DNA from: Fodinibacter sp963747405
GTDB lineage: Bacteria > Actinomycetota > Actinomycetes > Actinomycetales > Dermatophilaceae
DNA length: 64,000 nt
Assembly: GCA_963747405.1 (NCBI GenBank)
Contig: CAVVFG010000019.1
Coordinates: forward strand, 1 to 64,000
Direction of reading: 5' to 3'
Shown here: piece after piece, positions 43,254 through 52,326 of the stretch
Numbering within the stretch: position 1 is the first letter of the stretch
Layout of the letters: each line of letters opens with the position of its first letter
Made by a program: the position numbers and the translations under genes
The notes under the pieces: model-generated
What the model was told of the DNA's origin: nothing
Database searches by the model: none
Seen by the model: only the letters and a program-made list of their open reading frames with translations

Positions 43254-44398
43254 CGCCGACCTCCCCGTGCGCTGTGGACCTCGCGGTAGACCTCGAGGGT
43301 CGCCTTGGCCGTCGCGGCCCAGGTGAACTCCGCGGCCCGCGGTGGGCCCAGCTCGCGCAGGCGAGGGCCGAGCTCCCCGCACGCGGCCACGACGGCGTCG
43401 GCGATCGATGCGGGGTCGTCGGGGTCGGCGAGAAGGGCAGCGCCGCCGGCCGTCTCCGGCATCGCGCTGCGGTCGGACGTGACCACCGGGCACGCGCAGG
43501 CCATCGCCTCGAGGATCGGCAGGCCGAACGTCTCGTTGTGGGAGGGGTACACGAACGCGTCGGCGGCCTGGTAGAACGGCAGCGTCTCGTGGTGGGGCAC
43601 ACCGCCGACCCACACGACGCGGTCGGCGATCCCGAGCTGCTCGGCGAGGGCCCGCAGCCTCCCGGCGTACTCCGTGTCGGCCGCGCTCCCGACGACGACG
43701 AGCTGGTGGTCGGGCAGCCGGGGGCGGGTCAGCGCGAACGCACGCAGCAGCCCGTCGCAGTTCTTGTACGCCCACAGCGACGAGACGAACAGCACGAACG
43801 GGCCCTCGATGCCGCGCTCCTGCCGGAGCCGGTCGGCGGCCTTGTCGCGGTCTCCCGGGCGGAAGACCTCGTGGTCGACCGCCTCGGGGACCAGGCGCAG
43901 CTTGGCGGGGTCGACGTCGAGGTAGGTCTCGATCTCGCGCCGGAGGCTCTCGGAGTTGATGACGATGACGTCAGCCACCCGCGCGGTGTGCGGGTAGCCC
44001 GTGCGCCGGTACCAGCGCACGAGAGGGTTGATCGCCTCCGGGATCGTGAACGCGTGCAGGGTCTTGAAGTGCGCCACCAGCCCCGGGGCCGGCCTGGCGA
44101 TCGGTGCGATCAGGGTGTTGAACACGTCGATCCCGGAACGCGGCAGGCGCACCGGGGCATAGACCTGCTCACTCAGCGTGCGCAGGGTCCGGCGCTCGTT
44201 GGACCACGGGAAGGTGATGTAGCGGACCTTCGGGCCGTATCCCAGGTGCTCTCCCCGGATCTTCGGGCTGACCAGCAGGTGCAGCTCCTCGTCCTCGCCG
44301 AGCATGGGCACCATCTCGGTGATGACCTGCTTCCAGAACCAGTGGGCTCCCGACGGCGTCCGGGGGTCGTCGGTGAGGAGGTTGATGGCGACGCGCAT
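43250..44398 (-). CDS. Family 4 (GT-B) glycosyltransferase
   Basis: 382 aa. Starts MRVAINLLTDDPRTPSGAH; donor domain has LFVSSLWAYKNCDGLLRAF, VVVGSAADTEY, VVWVGGVPHHETLPFYQ and NETFGLPILEAMACACPVV (E-x7-E). It adds a sugar, possibly the heptose, to the lipid-linked repeat unit. It follows the GmhB-GmhA gene by 3 nt and overlaps the epimerase start by 4 nt. Specificity cannot be read from sequence. Confidence 0.92.
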   Translation of the reverse strand: MRVAINLLTDDPRTPSGAHWFWKQVITEMVPMLGEDEELHLLVSPKIRGEHLGYGPKVRYITFPWSNERRTLRTLSEQVYAPVRLPRSGIDVFNTLIAPIARPAPGLVAHFKTLHAFTIPEAINPLVRWYRRTGYPHTARVADVIVINSESLRREIETYLDVDPAKLRLVPEAVDHEVFRPGDRDKAADRLRQERGIEGPFVLFVSSLWAYKNCDGLLRAFALTRPRLPDHQLVVVGSAADTEYAGRLRALAEQLGIADRVVWVGGVPHHETLPFYQAADAFVYPSHNETFGLPILEAMACACPVVTSDRSAMPETAGGAALLADPDDPASIADAVVAACGELGPRLRELGPPRAAEFTWAATAKATLEVYREVHSARGGRR

Positions 44399-44401
44399 GG
44401 G

Positions 44402-45619
44402 TCAGAACACCTGCCCTGCGACATCGGCGTCACTCATGAGGGACTGCCTGACGTACTGCGCCAGCAGGTGCATGCACGACTGGTGGGCGTCCTCGACGAC
44501 GCCGTAGTTGCGGGAGTCCACGTGGACGCTGATGTCGGCGAGCTCGCGCGCCGGGGCACCGTCGAAACCGGTCAGGGCGATCGTCGTCATCTCGTGGGTC
44601 CGAGCCCACTTCAGGGCACGGACCACGTTGGGCGAGCGCCCTGACGAGGAGATCGACACGAGCACGTCACCCCGGCGCGCCAGCGACTCCAGCTGGTGCT
44701 CGAAGACGGCGTCGTAGCCGATGTCGTTCGCGATGGCGCTGAAGATCTCCATGTTGGTGCTCAGGCTCACGACGCGGGTCCTGAGGCCGGTGCCGGTGCG
44801 GACGCCCTTGACGTGGTCGCACTGGAAGTGGTTCGCGATGGATGCCGACCCACCGTTCCCGCAGGAGAACACCAGCTTGTCGTCGAGGTAGGCGCGGGCG
44901 AGCACCTGGGCGGCCCGTTCCACCTCGGTGAGGTCGATGCTCGACATGGACTGAGCCAGCTCTCGCGTGTACTGGCGCGCGTAGCCGGCACCGTCGTCGT
45001 AGCGACGAGCCGGGAACGCAGCCGGGAGCTCGGACCCCGGGTCCACGAGCTCGCCCAGCACGGTGTCCACGGCTGCGGAGAGGTCCGCCACCTGGCGCAC
45101 GTCACCGTCGGGGAGTTCGGCGGGACCCTCACCGAGGAGCAGGGCGCGGGCGCCGACGGCCCGGGCCAGCCCGACGTCGCAGGCACTGTCGCCGACCACC
45201 CAGGATGCCGCGAGGTCGAGTCCGAGCGCGTCCGCCGCGGCCTGCGCCATGCCGGGTCCCGGCTTGCGGTCGGCGCTGGTCCGCGCGAACTCCGGCACGG
45301 TGCCCTCCGGGTGGTACGGGCAGAACAGCCACAGGTCGACGTGTGCTCCGTGCGCGGCCAGTTCGGCGGTCATGTGCTTGTGCACGAGCTGGACGTCCTC
45401 GAGCTCGTACATGCCGCGCGCGACGCCGGACTGGTTCGTGACCACGGCGACGGGCACGCCGGCGGCGTTCAGGCGCCCGATTGCCGCGATCGCGCCGTCG
45501 AGGAAGTGAACCTCCTCGATCCTCCCCACGTAGCCGGTGTCGGCGATGATGGTGCCGTCCCGGTCGAGGAGGACGCCGGGCCGGCGCTGGGCCGGTCGGG
45601 GCATCCGTGGAGTCGTCAT
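44402..45619 (-). CDS. Fusion of heptose bisphosphate phosphatase (GmhB-like) and sedoheptulose-7-P isomerase (GmhA-like)
   Basis: 405 aa. Residues 1-185 are a HAD-IIIA phosphatase: GVLLDRDGTIIADTGY, VVTNQSGVARGMYE, DRKPGPGM, WVVGDSACDV. Residues 205-405 are a SIS isomerase: VFSCGNGGSASIANHF, LVSISSSGRSPNVV. This pairs step 1 and step 3 of the heptose route (isomerisation of sedoheptulose 7-phosphate; removal of the 7-phosphate). In the phosphatase the zinc loop keeps FCPYHPEG but the usual C-x-C before RKP is TSA, so zinc binding is probably lost. GGGAG 9-10 nt before ATG 45619. Catalytic residues of both halves look intact. Confidence 0.88.
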   Translation of the reverse strand: MTTPRMPRPAQRRPGVLLDRDGTIIADTGYVGRIEEVHFLDGAIAAIGRLNAAGVPVAVVTNQSGVARGMYELEDVQLVHKHMTAELAAHGAHVDLWLFCPYHPEGTVPEFARTSADRKPGPGMAQAAADALGLDLAASWVVGDSACDVGLARAVGARALLLGEGPAELPDGDVRQVADLSAAVDTVLGELVDPGSELPAAFPARRYDDGAGYARQYTRELAQSMSSIDLTEVERAAQVLARAYLDDKLVFSCGNGGSASIANHFQCDHVKGVRTGTGLRTRVVSLSTNMEIFSAIANDIGYDAVFEHQLESLARRGDVLVSISSSGRSPNVVRALKWARTHEMTTIALTGFDGAPARELADISVHVDSRNYGVVEDAHQSCMHLLAQYVRQSLMSDADVAGQVF

Positions 45620-45696
45620 CGGGAGCACTCCCTTCTGGGCGGTCGTCGGCTCCGGTGCGGAACCGTCGAGGTCGTGGGGTCGAGGACCGTTGGGCC

Positions 45697-46944
45697 TCAT
45701 GGCGTCCCCCAGTCGCCGGGGCGAACCCGGCGTGCCGGGGCAGCGAGCAGGGAGGCGGCCAGGGTGAGGTTGAGCAGGTACGGAGAGGCATCACCCAGGC
45801 CGGTCTCGGTCACCGACGCGACGATGCAGTAGACGATGAGGAAGAGGGCCAGGGCCCGACGGGGCCCGCGGACGTGAGTCACTGCCGACAGCAGCAGCAG
45901 CAGCACGAAGCTGGCCTGGACGAGCACTCCAAACCAACCTTGCTCGAGGTAGCTCGCCAGCCAGCTGCTGTCGACCGGAAGTCCGTTGAACGACTTGTTC
46001 GCGAGGCCGGTTCCGAAGAACTGCTCCAAGGCGGGACGTGGAGCGGCCACGATGGCGCTCCAGACGGTGGTTCGTCCGGTCAGTTGCGTCGCTTGCTGCG
46101 TCGACTGGCCACGCGCCAGCCACGTGATGAGCTGAGGAGCGAACAGGAGACTGCCGACGACCATCGCGACCAGGGTCGACGTGGAGAACTTCCGCACCCG
46201 AGCATGCCCCAGGAAGAGGCTGGCCGAGGCGACCGCGAGCCCCAGGAGGGCACCCAGCAGGGCGGTGCGGGTGTGGGTGGCCACGAGCACTGCGAGCGTG
46301 ACCACCACGGTGACCGCAGCATGGGAACCGGTGATGATCCGGCACATCCACAGGATCACCGTGGTGCCGCACAGGACGGCCGCGAAGTGCGCCACCTGGG
46401 TCGTGGGGATGGGCCAAATGGTGCCCGCCAGCCGTCCGTCGAATGAGAAGGCCCTGCCAGGGGCGATGGCCGCACCGACGATGACGGTGGCCAAGACCGC
46501 CCACAGACACAGTCGGTGTGCGCGGAGCAGCAGGAGGTCGCGACGTCCCCACCAGGGGGAGAGGAGCCAAAGGACCAGGACGAAGAGGACGAGGCGGGCA
46601 CCGCGATAGATGGACCCGACGATGAACTCGCCGTGCAGGCAGACGGCGAACGAGACGATGGCCAACACGCTGAGCAGTACGAGGAAGGCGTTGAGGCGCA
46701 GGAGCAGGCGGCGGTTGGCGAGGAGAGCGAACAGCAGGGCTACCAGGAGCGATCCCTGCGCGATGGCCTGCATGGCGCTGTGCGGCAGCCGGAGGAGGGA
46801 CGTGAAGCTCGGGGTGAGCACGTTCAGGAACAGCGCGGCCCACGCGTAGAGCACGAGTCGGGGGAGGTCGCCTGCCCGCGTGCGGCGCATCGCCGGGCGA
46901 GAGTGCGCACGGGGGCGGACGAGGGCTGCGGACGGCGAGGTCAT
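45697..46944 (-). CDS. Wzy/O-antigen-ligase-like membrane polymerase
   Basis: 415 aa with about ten hydrophobic helices. The large loop with HTRTALLGALLGLAVA and LTGRTTVWSAI then FFGTGLANKSFNGLPVDSSWLASYLEQGWFG matches the O-antigen ligase/polymerase family (conserved GRTxxW and the loop before the last helices). It would join repeat units at the outer face. Sits between the copolymerase genes and the heptose genes, with an ATGA overlap upstream and a 77-nt gap downstream. Confidence 0.88.
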   Translation of the reverse strand: MTSPSAALVRPRAHSRPAMRRTRAGDLPRLVLYAWAALFLNVLTPSFTSLLRLPHSAMQAIAQGSLLVALLFALLANRRLLLRLNAFLVLLSVLAIVSFAVCLHGEFIVGSIYRGARLVLFVLVLWLLSPWWGRRDLLLLRAHRLCLWAVLATVIVGAAIAPGRAFSFDGRLAGTIWPIPTTQVAHFAAVLCGTTVILWMCRIITGSHAAVTVVVTLAVLVATHTRTALLGALLGLAVASASLFLGHARVRKFSTSTLVAMVVGSLLFAPQLITWLARGQSTQQATQLTGRTTVWSAIVAAPRPALEQFFGTGLANKSFNGLPVDSSWLASYLEQGWFGVLVQASFVLLLLLSAVTHVRGPRRALALFLIVYCIVASVTETGLGDASPYLLNLTLAASLLAAPARRVRPGDWGTP

Positions 46945-48689
46945 CGGAGCTCCGCCAGGGGGGTGGTGGCCTCGGTACGCAGCGGCTCGGCGGCGCCGGA
47001 GGTCTCGTCGGAGCGGTCGACGCCCTCGACGAGTGCGAAGGGCATGTCGAGCCCGGCGCTTGCGACCATCCCGGCCACCGTGCGGAGCAGCTCACGGCTG
47101 GCCCGCCCCGCCGACACTAGGGGCACGATGCGGGAGGTCCACGTCGTGAAGGTGTCGATGTCCAGACCGGGGTCCATCTCGACGAGGACGAGCGCGACGT
47201 CTGCGTCGTCCCACTCGGCCCGCAGGAGGTCGCCGAGGGGGTCGGACGGTGTGGGGTGCCGGCGCGCAGGCGGGCGCGGCCCCCGCGAGAGGGTCGCATC
47301 GCCCGGTGGGCGCAGGGCCGCCGGGAGACGCACGTCATCCCCCGTTCCCGCACGCCCCGTCGCAGCGCCCACCGGCCACCGCCGACGCTGCCGGCGACGG
47401 ACCGCCGCCTCCAGCGAGCCATGGTCGGTGAGGTCGACGAGGACGACTCGGCTGCCCTCCCGCGCCCGCCGGTCCGCCACGGCGAGGAGCACCCGGGATG
47501 CCGTGTCGGTGTCGTCGATCGCGGCCAGCGCGAGGGTCGTCGGGCCGTCGACCCGATGGTCCCTGCCCCCCCGGGCCCTGGTGGTCTGCTGCTCTGGTTC
47601 CGCCGGGTGGTGCGCATGCGGAGGCAGCGCCGAGTCCAGCCCGCGCACGAGCGCCTCGAGGTTGCGCTCCGCCCGGTTCCGGGGGGCGCGACCGTACCGT
47701 CCCCGGGTCGGCCCGGAGAGCAGGCGAGCCAGCCGCGTACGCAGCCACCGGCCCGTCCGGGCGGCCGGTCCGGGCGCACCGAGCGAGCCGACCCCCACGC
47801 GCACCGGAACGCCGAGCGCCTCCGCGATGTCACGGCGACGGCGCAGGCGGTCGGAGGTGAGCGCCCTGATGAGCACCACCCCGACGACCAGGGTGCCGAG
47901 CAACAGGGCACCGGAGACGCCGTACAGGACCACGGCGCGCCTGGACACCTGCGACTTCGCGTAGGGCTTGTCGATGACGTGGGTCGCGGTGAGCGCAGCC
48001 TCGGTCTGGAGCTTGGCGTCCTCGATCGCCTGCTGCATCGAGGAGATCTGGGCCCCGAGCTGGGCACGCTGGCTGAGGACGTCGCTCGCAGCCACCTGGT
48101 CCGCCGGCGACGAGCCGCGCAGCCCCTCGTAGTCCGTGGTCAGTGTGTCGACGCGGGCCTGCAGGTCGCTGATCCGCTTGTGGTAGCCCGACACGATGCC
48201 CTCGGAGATCGAGCGGAGCTGCTCGGCGCGGAAGGCGAGGAAGGTGTCGACGATCACGGTGGAGCGGGTCACGGCCGCGGAGTCGTCGGGCGCGGTCACC
48301 GTGAGCTCGAGGAGCTGGTCGGTGAGGGGCGTGGCCGTCATGGACCCGTGCAGGGAGTCGGGCGTCGTGTTCGGCAGGCGCAGCCGGGTGATGACCTCCG
48401 TGGCGACCGAACGGGTCATTAGTAGGCTCACGTCGGTCGACATCGCCGAGGAGTCGCCCGCGTTGGGGTGCACGAGCAGGAGGGTCGTCGTCGCGGCTGC
48501 AGGGTGCGGCAGCACCGTGAGGGCCAGCATCCCGAGCAGACCGCCCAGGACCGCGGCAGCGACGCACCAGCGCCACGCCCGGCGGACGGCGTCGCGAACG
48601 ACCCGCCAGGTGACGACGAGTGGTTGTGGGGTGCCGGTGAGCTCGGGGTCACCGTCCTCGTCGTCGATGCGCCAGCTGAAGTCGGTCAC
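46941..48689 (-). CDS. Wzz-like polysaccharide copolymerase with vestigial kinase domain (A)
   Basis: 582 aa, GTG start overlapping the upstream stop. Two membrane helices (WCVAAAVLGGLLGMLALTVL near residue 41 and VLYGVSGALLLGTLVVGVVL near residue 250) flank an extracytoplasmic coiled-coil region (KRISDLQARVDTLTTDYEGL), the layout of chain-length regulators. The C-terminal cytoplasmic part retains the fold order of BY-kinases (RVLLAVADRR, RVVLVDLTDHGS, VALVLVEMDPG) but has no Walker A GxxxxGKS/T motif and no tyrosine cluster. It should control chain length without kinase activity. Confidence 0.8.
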   Translation of the reverse strand: MTDFSWRIDDEDGDPELTGTPQPLVVTWRVVRDAVRRAWRWCVAAAVLGGLLGMLALTVLPHPAAATTTLLLVHPNAGDSSAMSTDVSLLMTRSVATEVITRLRLPNTTPDSLHGSMTATPLTDQLLELTVTAPDDSAAVTRSTVIVDTFLAFRAEQLRSISEGIVSGYHKRISDLQARVDTLTTDYEGLRGSSPADQVAASDVLSQRAQLGAQISSMQQAIEDAKLQTEAALTATHVIDKPYAKSQVSRRAVVLYGVSGALLLGTLVVGVVLIRALTSDRLRRRRDIAEALGVPVRVGVGSLGAPGPAARTGRWLRTRLARLLSGPTRGRYGRAPRNRAERNLEALVRGLDSALPPHAHHPAEPEQQTTRARGGRDHRVDGPTTLALAAIDDTDTASRVLLAVADRRAREGSRVVLVDLTDHGSLEAAVRRRQRRRWPVGAATGRAGTGDDVRLPAALRPPGDATLSRGPRPPARRHPTPSDPLGDLLRAEWDDADVALVLVEMDPGLDIDTFTTWTSRIVPLVSAGRASRELLRTVAGMVASAGLDMPFALVEGVDRSDETSGAAEPLRTEATTPLAELR

Positions 48690-50296
48690 GGCCGGCCTCC
48701 ACCATGGGTCCGGTCACGAGTCACCACTGTGGCCGTCGGGGCCCGGCCCACCACCGCCTTGGTGCCGAGGACCGCGGGAGCCACCACGCCGGAGCCCTGG
48801 GGCTCGCGGGGCACGAGCCGCCCGGAGGTCCGGTCGAGCGGGTCGGGGTTGGTGACGACGAGACCGTCGATGACGTATCCGGCCCGATCGGCCGCCACGA
48901 CGGCGTCGACCAGCGCCACCCGCGTCGCGGAGGCCGCGCTCACGGCGAGCAGGGCCACCACGCGGGTGCCGAGCAGGGGTTCCGGCTCGGGGTCGTGACT
49001 GTCGAGCACCGCGAGCCGGACGGTGAGCTCGGCCTGCGTCGCGGCACCCGGCCGGGTCGTGACGGACAGTCCGGGTCGCGGGTCGGGCTCCTCGGGGAGT
49101 CGGCTGCACGCCGCCCAGAGCGCATTGGCCGACTCGTGCGGCTGCGCCGCGAAGAGCTGGGTCATGGTGCCCGTCGAGGCGGCGAACGAGGCGAGCTGGG
49201 GACCAGCGGCCAGCGCGCCGGCATCGTTTGACAGGCTGAACACGACGACCACGAGCGGTGGGCCGTCGCCCCCGGCCTGGGCGCGCGGACGTCCGGGGCC
49301 GGGGCCCAGTGCCCGGAGGAGCTGCCGCAGCGCCCAGCCGTCGACGTTCGGCGGGGCATAGCCCTCGAGCAGCTCGACCCAGCCCTTGGCCGTGCGGGCC
49401 GGCCGCGTGCGGAACGACGCGAGCACGGGGATGCCCACCGCGTCGGCGATCTCGTCACGCGAGCGCAGCTTGGGGTCGCGGCGGTTGGTCAGGGCGAGGA
49501 AGAGGGCCGTCACGGCGAGGAACAGCGCGCCGCAGCCGGCGACGAAGGTCAGGGCACGGGTCACGAACTCGGACTGCTCGCCAGGGGACGCCCCCTGGAT
49601 GACGCTGGCGCCCGCGGCCACCGCGCCACCATCGGCCCGGTCGCCGGAGAGCTGCTTCTTGACGTTCTCGATCTCGAGGACCGTCTGGCCCTGGGATGCC
49701 GTGAGGGCCGCGATGGCCGCCGAGTCCGCCCGCGCCGCCGTCGACGTGGCGCCCTTGCCGACCAACCGCGCCGAGGTCTGGCGAATCTGCGCCTCGAGGG
49801 CGTCGAGGCTGCGCTGGAGGGTGTCGAGGCGGTCCTGCAGCGTCGCGCGCCTGGTTCGGCTCAGCTCGTTCGCCGACTGCTCGAGGTAGCCGACGAACGA
49901 CTGCGCGGATGCCGCGGACAGTAGCTCGGCGGCCTCACTGGTCGCACCGCGAGCGGTGAACTGGAGGATCGACGGGGTGGGCGCCTCGACCGTGACCCGG
50001 TCCTTTGCCGCCTGCGCCGAGAGGATGGGGGTGACCGTGCGCCCGGCGCTGCCCAGCACCTCGGCACTCTGCGCGACGAGGACCTGCGTCTCGGCGTCGT
50101 AGCCACCCGTACGACCGGAACCCGCCTGGGTCGCGGTCGGGAGGAGGACCACGCTGGTGCTCGTGTACGGCGACGGCAGCGCGTAGAGCAGGCCGGCTCC
50201 CGCGACCGCGCCGAATAGCGCCGCGACGGCGATCGCCCCGCGCCGCCGGCGCAGCACTGCCCAGGTCGAGCGGAGGTCGACTCCCTGCTCGCTCAC
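48686..50296 (-). CDS. Wzz-like polysaccharide copolymerase with vestigial kinase domain (B)
   Basis: 536 aa, GTG start with GTGA overlap. Helix AIAVAALFGAVAGAGLLYAL near residue 20 and FVAGCGALFLAVTALFLAL near residue 300 flank a periplasm-side region with coiled coil (LQDRLDTLQRSLDALEAQI). The C-terminal 200 residues look like a BY-kinase in which the P-loop site is VVFSLSNDAGALAAG, lacking the Lys-Ser/Thr. The last part LDRTSGRLVPR has no tyrosine tail. It likely works as a pair with copolymerase A, next to the polymerase gene. Confidence 0.82.
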   Translation of the reverse strand: MSEQGVDLRSTWAVLRRRRGAIAVAALFGAVAGAGLLYALPSPYTSTSVVLLPTATQAGSGRTGGYDAETQVLVAQSAEVLGSAGRTVTPILSAQAAKDRVTVEAPTPSILQFTARGATSEAAELLSAASAQSFVGYLEQSANELSRTRRATLQDRLDTLQRSLDALEAQIRQTSARLVGKGATSTAARADSAAIAALTASQGQTVLEIENVKKQLSGDRADGGAVAAGASVIQGASPGEQSEFVTRALTFVAGCGALFLAVTALFLALTNRRDPKLRSRDEIADAVGIPVLASFRTRPARTAKGWVELLEGYAPPNVDGWALRQLLRALGPGPGRPRAQAGGDGPPLVVVVFSLSNDAGALAAGPQLASFAASTGTMTQLFAAQPHESANALWAACSRLPEEPDPRPGLSVTTRPGAATQAELTVRLAVLDSHDPEPEPLLGTRVVALLAVSAASATRVALVDAVVAADRAGYVIDGLVVTNPDPLDRTSGRLVPREPQGSGVVAPAVLGTKAVVGRAPTATVVTRDRTHGGGRP

Positions 50297-52326
50297 GCCA
50301 CCACCTCCGTGCGCTGCGGTGGCGGGGTGTCCGCGGTCGGGAAGTCGAGAGTCGTCCGCAGGGTCAGCATGCCCGTGCCGACCCCTTCCCCGACGAGGGT
50401 CGTGGTGGCCACCCGCCGGCCGAACCGCGGCGAGTACCAGCCGAGCGGGGGGTCGACCTCCCCTCGGTGCGCGGACCACTTCAGTCCGACCGGCAGCCGG
50501 AGCCAGCCGTGCTGCGGCTCGCCGTCGCGGCCCGTCCAGCTGAGGGCGGCGACGTGGTCGGAGAGCTGGGCCGTGACGTCCGGGCCCAGGTGCCACGACA
50601 TCCGCTGCCGGTGCTCACGGCTTCCTGTCAGCGTGTCGGTGATCGTGAGCCGAGGCGCGCTGGCGTCGAGCGCCACCTCGCGGTCGTGGCGCAGCGCGGC
50701 ATCCAGGCGTGAGTACGCCACGTGGTGTGCCGACCACACCTGCTGTCCGTCCGGCCGCACGGCGGCACCGTCGACGACGGCGTCGGCGTGCTCCGCCCAC
50801 ATGAACGGACCCGCTTCGCGAGCCTGGTTCTCGCCGTCGACCTCCACCGTGTTGTGCGCCCGGGTGGAGCGGAAGTAGCTCCGCCACTCCGGTTCCCCGT
50901 GGTAGCAGTACGTCCCCGGGTCGACGAGCAGCTCGACGCCGTCGTGGCGCACCTCGATCGAGAGCGCGTCGGCGTGTCCGTGGGCCGCGATCGAGAGGAA
51001 CCCGTGGGGGCCTCCGTCGCAGCGGCACCAGATCTCGGGGCCCTGCTCCGGTGGGGTACGCAGGAGGTACACACCGGCATCCGCGAACTCCCGTGGGGCA
51101 ACCGACGGCCGGTCGGGTACCGGACGAGGATGAGCGAGGCTGCCGAACAGGGTGCTCATGACGCCGGGTGATCCGGGCGGCCACCACTCGCAGGCACCGA
51201 GGGTGCTTTCACCACAGGCGAGCAGCACCGCCCAGGGGTCGGTGTCCGGGTCGCCGAGCACCAGGGCACGGCCCTCGTCCCCGTCGCCCTGCCGGGGGGG
51301 ACGCCCCGTGACGTCGAGCACTGCCGCCGCGGCGTCGAGCGAGCGTGCGAGCAGCGCCCGGGTCGCGTCGTCGAGGGGGTGCCCGGCTGCCTCGCACTCG
51401 ACCAGGGCCACGAGCCCCAGCTCGGTGACGAAGCGGTGGTAGTCGGTGGCGAGCTCCCGGTTGATGCCGCTGGGGAACGTGTTGGCGGCCAGCTCGCGCT
51501 GCAGGTCCGAAGTCGCCTCGCGGCGCCAGCCGTCGCTCTCCTCGAACCACGGCAGGGCGCACGCCGCGGTGAGCCGGCCCACGGCCTCTGCGATGGCATG
51601 GTTGTTCGCGGAGGACCCCCGGCTGCGGAAGGCCGCGAGGTACTCCTGGTGCCACCGCAGCTGGGCGAGCGCCTGTGGGTTGTCCTCGAACAGGTCGGTG
51701 ACCCCCGGCCAGTCGTCGAGCAGCCGGCGGATCCACACCCAGCTCGTGAGGCGGATGCCGAGCTCGATCCCGCTCGTCCAGTGGACTCCGGACAGGAACG
51801 GGTTCGCCACCCACCACGAGCGGAGCTGGGCCGCGACGATGTCGGCGTAGAGGAGGTTGCCGGTCACCCACCAGGCCGCGGCGAGCACGGTGAGGTGATG
51901 GTGGCGCGAGAGCTCCCACACCGACTTCACGTTGCCGGTGACCGACTCGTCCCGGTGGTCGATCCGGAACGCCAGCGGTGAGGAAGGGGCGTGCAGGCCC
52001 GTGACGGGGTCCAGGAACCAGTCGGGGTCGGCGACGTCCGGTCGTGGCACTCCGAGAACCTCCCACTCACCGACGACCAGGCGCTGGGCGGCGGCGTCGA
52101 GGCGATGCGCGGCCTCGGGCGCAAGATGCGCCCGGGCCGCGCCCGCGACCGGGCTCACGATCCCCCGTCGGGGGAGCAGGGCCCCAACCGGGAGCCACGC
52201 GTCACCCGGTCGTACTTGGCGGTCGGCCCAGCGAACCTGTCGCATGCGGTCGCCGGCTCGCGCGAGGATCTCCTCCGCCGTCATCCGTCGGAGGCGGCGT
52301 GTGTACCACGTGACCGGCTGGTTCAC
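50293..52326 (-). CDS. Heparinase II/III-like protein
   Basis: 677 aa, GTG start overlapping the upstream stop. N-terminal alpha/alpha-toroid region (HHHLTVLAAAWWVTGN, IELGIRLTSWVWI, SSANNHAIAEAVG) and C-terminal beta-sandwich with HGHADALSIEVRHDG, LVDPGTYCYHGEPEW and TRAHNTVEVDG, typical of heparinase II/III-type uronate lyases. No signal peptide is present, as is usual for copies inside capsule loci. It may process uronic-acid-containing polymer; the presence of a uronate-making dehydrogenase in this operon fits. Whether it is catalytically active is not known. Confidence 0.88.
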   Translation of the reverse strand: MNQPVTWYTRRLRRMTAEEILARAGDRMRQVRWADRQVRPGDAWLPVGALLPRRGIVSPVAGAARAHLAPEAAHRLDAAAQRLVVGEWEVLGVPRPDVADPDWFLDPVTGLHAPSSPLAFRIDHRDESVTGNVKSVWELSRHHHLTVLAAAWWVTGNLLYADIVAAQLRSWWVANPFLSGVHWTSGIELGIRLTSWVWIRRLLDDWPGVTDLFEDNPQALAQLRWHQEYLAAFRSRGSSANNHAIAEAVGRLTAACALPWFEESDGWRREATSDLQRELAANTFPSGINRELATDYHRFVTELGLVALVECEAAGHPLDDATRALLARSLDAAAAVLDVTGRPPRQGDGDEGRALVLGDPDTDPWAVLLACGESTLGACEWWPPGSPGVMSTLFGSLAHPRPVPDRPSVAPREFADAGVYLLRTPPEQGPEIWCRCDGGPHGFLSIAAHGHADALSIEVRHDGVELLVDPGTYCYHGEPEWRSYFRSTRAHNTVEVDGENQAREAGPFMWAEHADAVVDGAAVRPDGQQVWSAHHVAYSRLDAALRHDREVALDASAPRLTITDTLTGSREHRQRMSWHLGPDVTAQLSDHVAALSWTGRDGEPQHGWLRLPVGLKWSAHRGEVDPPLGWYSPRFGRRVATTTLVGEGVGTGMLTLRTTLDFPTADTPPPQRTEVVA

